Part shown: positions 58,601-64,000 of the stretch, piece after piece
Layout: each line of letters begins with the position of its first letter
Position numbering within the stretch: the first letter of the stretch is position 1
Translations under genes and position numbers: made by a program
Assembly: GCA_030248215.1 (NCBI GenBank)
Contig: JASANG010002602.1
Location: 1-64,000 of the forward strand
Reading direction: 5' to 3'
Source of the DNA: Enoplolaimus lenunculus
Taxonomy: Eukaryota; Nematoda; Enoplea; Enoplida; Thoracostomopsidae
DNA length: 64,000 nucleotides
The notes under the pieces: model-generated
The model's input: only the letters and a program-made list of their open reading frames with translations
What the model was told of the DNA's origin: nothing
The model's database searches: none

Positions 58601-61600
58601 GACTAATACAAAGACCATTCGCCTATGCGTAGAACAGCGCTGTAAAAACCATATTCCTAAGTCTAAGCCCAAGTCTTAGCCTAAGAGCAAAACTGATCTT
58701 ACACCTAAGCAAAAAATTTATCTAAAGGTTAAGCTTGCTTTATTGCAGTCCCGCAGAAAAGTGTTCCGCGCCTAATCTTTACGTGGGCCAAACCCTTTAG
58801 TCTGCACTCGAGGCATAAACAAAACTAATGATTTTTGGATTGAACCTTGCAGATATGATGCAAAAAATGTTTCGAAAAATGGCCAATGTAAAGAACAGGG
58901 ACGGAACAGTATTAGATGCATATTCCTAAGCCTAAGCCTAAGCGTACTTTAGATGGGCCCGCAAAATTAACCAATTACCTTGCGCAAACATCTAAACATT
59001 CTGATTGTGATATCTCAGATATGGTGTCGACAATGGTTAGTTGTCCATTTAACCGGTGATACCATATTTGTTCGAACGAATACAGCTTTTCAGCGCATAT
59101 GGTTTTTTCTAAAACAAACAAACGAACAAACAAAGAAACAAACAAACAAAACTAGAGCGTATCAATGTGATGCGCGTTCAGAAAATATACCATTCGCAAG
59201 TGTTTGCCACCCGTTGGTACAATGCTGTCTATTGTACGAAGCTGGGCGTTGCGTTTTTGGCCGACCCACCTCTTGTTTAGAAGGGTCCCTGTCACATGCA
59301 ATAATCCTAAATTAAACAATAAGCAGATCATTTTTGTTGCCGGATACATAAAGGCGCCATGGTTCGCATCGGTTGTACCCCCTCTAAATAAAAGGGAGGA
59401 TGGCAAAAACGCAACGCGAGCAGGGTACATTCTTTTGTACACAGAATGCGCCCAGCTGCACAATCTTGTTAAATAGCGAGCATCGACTCTTGTTTTGGCC
59501 AATCTTACTTTAAGGGGCGTAACAGTAGATTAAGCGTATTCCTAAGCCTAAGCCTAAGCGTTGCAAAAATGTGTTCCTAAGTCTAAACCTAAGCCTATGC
59601 CGCTGCAAAAATGTGTTCGTAAGCCTAAGCCTAACCCTAAGCCTAAGCAACAAAATATAATCTAGAATGTATAACCTACTCTTTTATAGACCCACCAGAA
59701 ACCTGGACGCCCCTTATGGGCTCTTGTTTTTATACTAATTGCGAACCTGAAACGCAAACTGCTTCATACAAATTCGTATCAAACGCGTCTAATGCAACGA
59801 CACTCGATGTAGTTGTTGAACTATCAGTTGACGATATAACACAACGTTTAGCGAAATTGTCAAATTGAACAGATCTGAAAATAAAATTGAAACAAAATGT
59901 TAAGTGATGGCGTTGAAACCGAAGATATGGTCACCGCAAACCAATAGGATTGGTTTGTTTTGGTTTTTACTACTGTATGTGGTCTTTTGTTGCCACGATG
60001 ACTCAAATTCTAAATGTTACATTAAAACACGGATTTCCGCAAGTGGGCACAGACAGACGTACTGTAGCGACCCGAATAAGAGGGGTAATAACAGGGAAGG
60101 GGGGTAATAAGAGGGTGGTTTTCATTTTGGGATTCAATCAATAGGAGTCCGCATCCCTAATAAGAGTCAGTAAGCGGATAGAGTTCCTAAATCGTAATTA
60201 GAGTCCATAAATGTCAATTATTCCTAATTGTAGCACATAATTGAGTCCAGGACCAAATAAAGTTGAATTCGAAACTTTAAAGCGTACTTAAGTTTTGAAA
60301 TTACATTTTTTAGTATATTTGCATTATCGCTCAAGCTATTGACACAACACAAATAAACGTTTAGTTCAACCGAGTTGCAAACCGTATTTATATCCGTAAC
60401 GAAAGGTGGCGGAGCGTGGGTTAAAATAAATAACAGTCCGTAACCGAATCCCAGGGGGGTACCCTCTGGTGAGGCCAAACAAATATCAGTCCCCCTCTTA
60501 TTCGGGTCACTACAGTATCGTCTTACAATTGTGGTATCATAACATCGTTATACACTCTTCCTTTTATGGAAATAGTCTGTAATGGTAGATTTTTGTAGAA
60601 CACTAGTGGTAACTGTAGTTATAGTTGTCCCTAACGCAAAAATTAGACTGATGTTTGCTAGATAATGTTTTAGTTTAGCTGTTATACAGCTGTCTACAGT
60701 ATTATCTCATCAGTGTTCACTTTCAGTTCAACCAAAGTTTGTGTGACAACAGCTAGCACCGAAATCGATTACATTGACTCAGCCAATGATAATTATCCTA
60801 CGGTTTTAGGTTTTACTTTTTTCGACGTTTGGGAACGCTTTGTGTCAAGGAAATACATAGACTTACGCTACAAAAAATGGGGAGTCAAATTGACTCTCTC
60901 GGAAATAGGCTTTTCCTGACTACACAAGCTGAGTCAAATTCGATTCACTATGTCGAACGTTTGACTCTGGCGGAGTCGAATTTGACTCAGTTTATGTAGT
61001 CAGGAAAAACTTATTTCCGAGAGAGTCAATTTGACTCACCTTTTTTTACAGTGTAGCCATTTGGTGCGCCTTGTTCGCTAAACTTGATAATAATTTTTGC
61101 CTAACCAGGTCTCAGAACTAACAGTTGGTGTGAACTAACGCTGAGTAAAGTCACGTGTGTCAGTCAAGGTAGGAAGCGGGACATCAGACCTTTACATTAA
61201 GCAGCTGGAAAAGAGGGCCTCTGCAGCTGGGATCGAACTCTCAGCCTACGGATCCTTAAGCGAACACTCTGCCGGTGCGCCATGCAGCCTATCTTTCCAA
61301 CTGCATTTTTCGTCGACTATATGTGTCGACTGTATGTTGCCAGCTAGCATACATACAGTGCACTGCACACTATATTGCATGTGCACATAACGGACACGCA
61401 TGTATCACATGCAAACAATGTGCAACGCTTCAACGAAGGACTGAAACTGCAATCGTACTCTCAGCGCAGTGTGGAGATTAATTACAATATTTGGCTGAGC
61501 AAACAAGTCATATACATACGAAATGTTACAATTATATAATAATTTAGAATAAACTGATTGGACGGACAGTGCTGATTAATTGAAAAATTTGTCCTTCAAT

Positions 61601-63910
61601 AACAAGATATTAGATGATCGAAATATTTTCGACATCTTTAATAAAGGAACAATGAACCGGAAGGAGCAATAACATTTGTTTGCCTACTGTAGTTACCCTT
61701 ATAAGAGGGGGTAATAAGAGGGTGGGTCCCCATTTTGAGTCGTAGTCAATAGGAGTCCGCATCCCTAATAAGAGTCCGTAAGCGGATAGAGTCCCTAACC
61801 CTAATTAGGATCCATAAATGTTAATTCTTTCTAATTGAAGCGCGTTAATGACTAGTGGACCAATTATCTTGAGTTCGAAATTTTAAAGTGCACTTATGTT
61901 TTGAAAGCAACATTCCAAAGTATAACCTTGCATTATCGCTCAAGCTTTTGCTGCAAAGTAAGAAACGTTTAATTCAACGTATAGTTGCAATGCCGGAAAT
62001 ATATCCGTAAGGCAGGGTGGCGGACGGCTGGTTGAAAAGAAATAACAGTTCGTAACCGAATAACAAGGGGGGTTACCCTTTGGAGAGGGCAAATAAATAT
62101 CAGTCCCCCCGCTTATTCGGGTCACTACAGTACTCAATATATCACGTTGCCCTTTAAGTTAGGCATTTCTCACCTTCAAAGCTGAACAACTTAAATTATT
62201 GCGTGTAAACGAATCTGTTGTAAAATTTTCAAATTTTTTACATAACAATAGACTCATTACATTTTAATTATCGATTTTGGAGGTGTGTAAACCATTTATT
62301 CAGATTGCTCGCACCCAAAAACCTTCAGTAAACCGTAATTATTATTGAAATAATTTTAAAAGTCCTAGTTTTGTCTTGTCAATTCAGCTAATATGCAAAT
62401 TAGCTATTAGCTAACTATTCAATTATCGCTATTAGAGATATGTAAACAATTTATTCAAATTCATCGCACCCGAAAACCCTTTAACGCTGAAATTAGGTTG
62501 TTTCTAACTGTAATGATTAGTGAAATAATGTAGAAAGTCCTAATTTAGGCTTAGCTTAATTAATTATGCAAATTAGCCTGTAGCTAATTAACGGCTTAAA
62601 AATTTAAAACTCCAATACGAGGTTAACTCTTCAGGATATGTATCTAGCAGCAGTATACCTATGCATATTAAACAACAATCCCTATAAAAATTGAAATAGT
62701 AATGCCATTTGGACGTTAAAAATTCCGGCCCATGTAAAGATCAGGAGTGGAACGTTTTTGTATCGGACTAGAAAAATGTAAGCTTCAGCTTTAGGCTATT
62801 TTTTGTTTGGCTTAGACTTAGGCTTAGGCTTAGGAATATGATCTTTCTTACGCTTAGGCTTAGGCTTAGGCTTAGGAATGTGATCTTTCTTACGCTTACG
62901 CTTAGGCTTAGGCTTAGGAATATGATCTTTCTTACGCTTAGGCTTAGGCTTAGGCTTAGGTTAAGGAATATGTTCATTCTTACGCATAGGCTTAGGCTTA
63001 GTCTTAGGCTTAGGCTTAGGAATATGCTTATAATACTGTTCCGCCTATGTTCTTGACGTTAGTCAAATTCGTAGCGGTATGGAACGCACACAAGAGGAAG
63101 AATAGACTAAATATATCCCCTCCCGAAATTTTTGAACAAAAAAGTACCTTCTATATGGCCTTTTTTGGTTTCAATGGCTTAAAAGACGCTGCTTATATGG
63201 TTATCCCTACCGAAATGAAATCGAAGATGCATCCCTGCGAGGGGTAACAGGTTTTCTGTACACAAGTGTTTAAAATTTATCCGTGGGCAAAGGTTAAAAT
63301 TCAGTATGGCGTAAGTATATTTTACTGCGAGTGCATGATACAAGAGTGTGCAACTCTTGGCGCTCCGCATGCGATACTAAATGTACCACCGGACGTCGCG
63401 TTTGTCGCTGACCCCCCTTGTTTAGGGAATGGTTTAGGGTTGCGCTATACTCGCCGTGTGCCGCCGGATGCCGGTACTAGCGCCAGCGCAACCCTTACGC
63501 ATGAAACACAACATACGTATGGGTTTTAAAAGTATAAGGCGGCCAACTTTGGAATATTGTAATATTTTAACATGTGAAATTGAGAGAATCGGTAAACTTG
63601 ACCCCCCTCCCCTTGAATAAGGGGGAGTCGTTCAAAAAACGCAACGTGCGCTGGATACATTCTTTTGTACACAAAATGCTCCTATTTGCACACTCTTGTA
63701 AAAAAGGGCAATCGACTCTTGATTTTATTAAGTCTGACCTGCATAACAAGCTTGCATCAGTACGACACATCATTAAGCACAGGTCCAAAGTAATCGCTTC
63801 AGTTGAACTTTCCGGGTTGTCGACAAACACATTTTCATCGAATCCAATCAATTTTGCTCCTGATGTTTTGATGAAACTCAATCGCTGATGACGAGGGCAC
63901 CGGTCTGAAT
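47776..63910 (-). CDS. NompA/NOAH-like PAN-apple and ZP-domain matrix protein, 3' part
   Basis: Eleven exons in the window: 63910-63739, 59874-59747, 59108-58979, 58218-58064, 57549-57233, 55528-55400, 53852-53695, 52260-52115, 51565-51478, 50312-50168, 48426-47776. All ten junctions agree in phase and give about 738 residues in one frame; the 5' end lies beyond the window. Exons 1-2 and 3-4 each make a PAN/apple domain (LIGFDENVFVDN, SECLDVCASNARCLSV). Exons 5-11 make a ZP domain: DSVTIEAFCTTRGINVTI, LYTGAVYAAERFSTCRRV, SDLFFQILCDMDGG, NLGDALTLRISS, ENGCPVV, VQFICTVRFCNPACEPVQC, then FGKRRRRRE, a furin-type site. ZP proteins polymerise after this cleavage; NompA and NOAH link cuticle or apical matrix to sensory or epidermal cells. 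Oddly, no membrane helix follows the furin site; the 190-residue tail is charged and ends SRISRALS. Confidence 0.92.
48565..49104. mobile_element. R11 element with 20-bp expansion
   Basis: Right terminus GCGGCGAGTATAGCGCAACC; left ATGCGCTACATTACAGTGCC is a weak mirror. The core is the 20-bp array. It lies in the last PAN-ZP intron. Confidence 0.6.
48590..48942. repeat. 20-bp minisatellite, about 17 copies
   Basis: Unit ACACCGCCGGACGCCGCCAC, almost without variation over 340 bp. Open in all frames by composition; frames there are not genes. Confidence 0.98.
49343..49582. mobile_element. R4 element in last PAN-ZP intron
   Basis: CACTGTAAATTTCAGTGAGT to CATTGGCATTTGCAGTG. Confidence 0.85.
49622..49815 (-). 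mobile_element. R1 MITE in last PAN-ZP intron
   Basis: TTGGCCAATTTTTAGAACAC to GCGATGCTTACATAGGGC. Confidence 0.75.
50168..50312 (-). CDS. PAN-ZP exon: ZP-C core
   Basis: CPVVRQVVGPVR to ITAFRIDGSANVQFICTVRF; donor CCG/GTACAG. Confidence 0.9.
50401..50616. mobile_element. R5 hairpin element
   Basis: CACTGCAAAAAATGGTGAGT to CACCATTTTTTGCAGTG; 88 bp upstream of the ZP-C core exon. Confidence 0.9.
51478..51565 (-). CDS. PAN-ZP exon: ZP-C, small
   Basis: 88 bp; RQMQLIVCNVSRV to LTIIENG. Found because its phases and its last Gly join to CPVV of the next exon. Confidence 0.83.
51749..52012. mobile_element. R3 element, left end eroded
   Basis: Shares AACAATAAGCGGATCATTTT and TGTTGCCGGATACATTAAG with 59182-59493. 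Confidence 0.7.
52115..52260 (-). CDS. PAN-ZP exon: start of ZP-C
   Basis: RLDLLGPNGYPVTSANLGDA: the usual ZP linker and LGD motif. Confidence 0.88.
52291..52455. mobile_element. R7 element
   Basis: CAGGCCTGTAGCCAGCCAAT to CCATTGGCTACGGGCGCG, 30 bp upstream of a PAN-ZP exon. Confidence 0.8.
52558..52644 (+). repeat. Uninterrupted poly(A), 87 bp
   Basis: Homopolymer preceded by GGGGGGCACGCCCCACG. On the gene strand this is poly(T) in an intron about 300 bp before an acceptor. Confidence 0.97.
53294..53661. mobile_element. R4 element with internal duplication
   Basis: CACTGTAAATTCCAATCAGT to CACTGAAATTTACAGTG; a 120-bp internal part with CTCAATCTGAGTT and ATAGAACGAGTGGAATCAAC is present twice, explaining the greater length. 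Confidence 0.85.
53695..53852 (-). CDS. PAN-ZP exon: end of ZP-N
   Basis: LMGVIVISFDNIVPFDVTTN, then a Cys in FFQILCDMDG; ends in phase 2. Confidence 0.85.
53853..54698. other. PAN-ZP intron, no other feature
   Basis: Includes a short GTTGTTGTT run at 54268; nothing else recognised. Confidence 0.4.
54699..54838. repeat. Four spaced hairpins around TCTAACGGGGTTAGA
   Basis: ATCTAACGGGGTTAGAT (twice), CTCTAACGGGGTTAGAG and TTCTAACGGGGTTAGGA at about 40-bp spacing. The outer bases change together in unit 3, keeping the stem. Confidence 0.9.
55083..55190 (+). mobile_element. R1 relic
   Basis: Only the 3' half, TTAGGAATATGCTTTATACT and a decayed end GGTCCCATACATT. Confidence 0.5.
55231..55388. 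mobile_element. R7 element
   Basis: CGTACCAGCTTACCTTGATT with the core ACAAGCAAGGTTGAAAATTT; the right end ends 12 bp from a PAN-ZP exon. Confidence 0.65.
55400..55528 (-). CDS. PAN-ZP exon: ZP-N
   Basis: 43 codons, LYTGAVYAAERFSTCRRV to NPNCNTIIQ, with the conserved Cys residues; donor CAG/GTACAA. Confidence 0.87.
55529..56576. other. PAN-ZP intron sequence
   Basis: 55857-56010 has weak similarity to R12. A repeated pair TAAAGCTGGAAC...CATACGTATTTT stands at 56276 and 56455. Confidence 0.4.
56577..57182. mobile_element. R12 large hairpin element, about 290-bp arms
   Basis: Left TCCACCCCAGCCCACGTTTG mirrors right CAAACGCGGGCTAGGGTGAG; the match continues through AAAAAATCGAATTTTT-like and AATTTGT blocks to a short loop at about 56866-56884 flanked by AACTGATTTGGC and GCCAAATCAGTT. 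Arms differ by scattered changes. Confidence 0.88.
57233..57549 (-). CDS. PAN-ZP exon: Pro-rich linker and start of ZP
   Basis: A Pro/Gly-rich linker (VPPGPVFPGTGPVYPPHP) leads to TIEAFCTTRGINVTISTRN, the first ZP strand pair. Confidence 0.87.
57609..57774 (+). mobile_element. R1 MITE in PAN-ZP intron
   Basis: GACCCATGTAAAGATCAGGG to CTGTTCTTTACATTGGTC, 60 bp upstream of the Pro-rich linker exon. Confidence 0.85.
57886..58024. mobile_element. R7 element
   Basis: CAGGGGGCCTCATCTCCCCC to CAAGGTGTGCTGGCTAG, 40 bp downstream of a PAN-ZP exon. Confidence 0.65.
58064..58218 (-). CDS. PAN-ZP exon: second half of PAN 2
   Basis: NARCLSVNYNQSSEQCVLLA to FACRTGATNHD; donor G/GTAAGC. Confidence 0.87.
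58219..58618. other. PAN-ZP intron between PAN 2 exons
   Basis: Contains a stretch (58374-58565) open on both strands without recognised similarity. Confidence 0.4.
58619..58790 (-). mobile_element. R1 MITE
   Basis: Left end eroded (CTATGCGTAGAACAGCGC), right GCCTAATCTTTACGTGGGCC. Confidence 0.65.
58881..58960 (-). mobile_element. R1 copy with interior deleted
   Basis: GGCCAATGTAAAGAACAGGG, three hexamers, then TAGATGGGCCC; ends about 20 bp from the PAN-ZP donor at 58978. Confidence 0.7.
58979..59108 (-). CDS. PAN-ZP exon: first half of PAN 2
   Basis: KTICAEKLYSFEQIWYHRLN to SECLDVCA; donor AG/GTAATT. Confidence 0.85.
59182..59493. mobile_element. R3 MITE in PAN-ZP intron
   Basis: GGGCGTTGCGTTTTTGGCCG pairs with GGCAAAAACGCAACGCGAGC; right end CATCGACTCTTG. 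Confidence 0.75.
59497..59720 (-). mobile_element. R2 MITE adjoining R3
   Basis: GGCCAATCTTACTTTAAGGG to CCTGGACGCCCCTTATGGG. Its interior has the GCAAAAATGTGTTCCTAAG part twice. Confidence 0.78.
59747..59874 (-). CDS. PAN-ZP exon: second half of PAN 1
   Basis: SVQFDNFAKRCVISS to NLYEAVCVS; strong acceptor TTTTATTTTCAG. Confidence 0.82.
60060..60516. mobile_element. R6 element, complete
   Basis: TACTGTAGCGACCCGAATAA to TTATTCGGGTCACTACAGTA; TA on both sides suggests a Tc1/mariner-type target. Confidence 0.88.
60866..61055. mobile_element. R5 hairpin element
   Basis: ACAAAAAATGGGGAGTCAAA to CACCTTTTTTTACAGTG. Confidence 0.85.
61207..61298 (-). repeat. tRNA-like sequence, probable SINE head
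   Basis: On the minus strand TGGCGCACCGGCAGAG resembles an A box and GAGTTCGATCCCAGC a B box; the ends GGAAAGA and TCTTTTCC can pair. The anticodon arm does not fold properly. Confidence 0.45.
61685..62132. mobile_element. R6 element, complete
   Basis: TACTGTAGTTACCCTTATAA to TTATTCGGGTCACTACAGTA. Confidence 0.88.
62268..62600. repeat. R8 doublet repeat
   Basis: Two direct copies sharing TGTAAACCATTTATTCAGAT and CCGTAATTATT; same plan as 31726-32090. Confidence 0.78.
62727..63063 (+). mobile_element. R1 MITE, long (337 bp)
   Basis: GGCCCATGTAAAGATCAGGA to GTTCTTGACGTTAGTC. The inner part is repeated four to five times: a hexamer block followed by GGAATATGATCTTTCTTACG. Confidence 0.88.
63335..63722. 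mobile_element. R3 MITE carrying R11
   Basis: CAAGAGTGTGCAACT at the left, GCACACTCTTG and AATCGACTCTTG at the right; it ends 16 bp before the PAN 1 exon. Confidence 0.8.
63434..63500. mobile_element. R11 element, unexpanded, nested in R3
   Basis: AGGGTTGCGCTATACTCGCC to CCAGCGCAACCCTTA; 67 bp with GTGCCGCCGGATGCCGG in the middle. Confidence 0.7.
63739..63910 (-). CDS. PAN-ZP exon: first half of PAN 1
   Basis: DRCPRHQRLSFIKTSGAKLI then ITLDLCLMMCRTDASLLC; donor AG/GTCAGA, phase 2. Confidence 0.82.
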
Positions 63911-64000
63911 CTGAACTCGAACTCGTTTAAAATTATTCAAATTATAGTTTCAGTTAAAATTAGGGGTCAGATTCTTAAATACGTAATAGGTTCTATCAAC

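Noticed and set aside
60726-60810. Plus-strand exon candidate after TTTCAG
   Set aside because: Lies antisense in the first PAN-ZP intron; no clear donor or partner.
1-64000. CRISPR array, operon-like or bacterial content
   Set aside because: Introns, satellites, MITEs and animal domain architectures; tandem repeats have no unique spacers.
1-64000. Retroviral, LTR or Polinton-type element
   Set aside because: No long terminal direct repeats and no gag, pol, integrase or capsid frames could be recognised.

Overview
This window is eukaryotic, very probably animal, nuclear DNA: spliced genes with GT-AG introns, low gene density and many short non-autonomous DNA transposons. A PAN/apple plus zona-pellucida (ZP) matrix gene of the NompA/NOAH type, a class known from moulting animals, together with dozens of copies of the hexamer TTAGGC (the nematode telomere repeat), points to an ecdysozoan, perhaps a nematode or near relative. 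This is inference; the species cannot be named from the sequence.

Layout. 1-6.09 kb is a giant inverted repeat (palindrome) with a 186-bp miniature transposon at its apex; each arm carries a divergently oriented copy of a two-exon low-complexity gene. 7.2-10.7 kb (minus strand) is a two-exon SLC35/TPT-type sugar-phosphate or nucleotide-sugar transporter with a very long polyasparagine loop. 10.8-18 kb is mainly tandem repeats: a 55-bp array, a 325-bp triplication, a 9-bp minisatellite joined to an AT cruciform block, a 20-bp minisatellite and a 1.25-kb array of a 22-bp satellite. 18.8-21.6 kb (minus) holds an exon for a putative secreted protein and a two-exon small single-pass membrane protein. 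21.8-41 kb is repeat-rich, with no gene I can support. 41.4-44.9 kb (plus) is a four-exon RhoU/RhoV-like (Wrch/Chp) atypical Rho GTPase. 47.8 kb to at least 63.9 kb (minus) is the 3' part of the PAN-ZP gene; I resolved eleven exons whose splice phases all agree, and the 5' end lies beyond the window.

Repeats. I sorted the interspersed elements into families R1-R12. R1 (ends GGCCCATGTAAAGATCAGGG) and R2 (ends GGCCCATGTTACTTTAAGGG) have hexamer-rich TTAGGC interiors and 8-bp target duplications, so they look like hAT-type MITEs. R3 has ends around CAAGAGTGTGCAACT. R4 (CACTGTAAATTCCAGTGAGT) and R5 (CACTGCAAAAAATGGTGAGT) are hairpin-like. R6 (CTGTAGTGACCCGAATAAGA) is flanked by TA. R7 (CAGGCCCGTAGCC) is a short hAT-like element. 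R8 is an AT-rich doublet repeat, R11 has ends TTGCGCTATACTCGCCG with expanded 20-bp cores, and R12 is a 600-bp hairpin. No autonomous transposase, retroviral element, CRISPR array or rRNA gene was seen.

The recognisable genes are an ordinary cellular set (Golgi-type transport, Rho signalling, apical or cuticular matrix) with no sign of a co-regulated cluster. The unusual biology lies in the repeats: the palindrome built around a MITE, and the spread of telomere-type hexamers inside MITEs.
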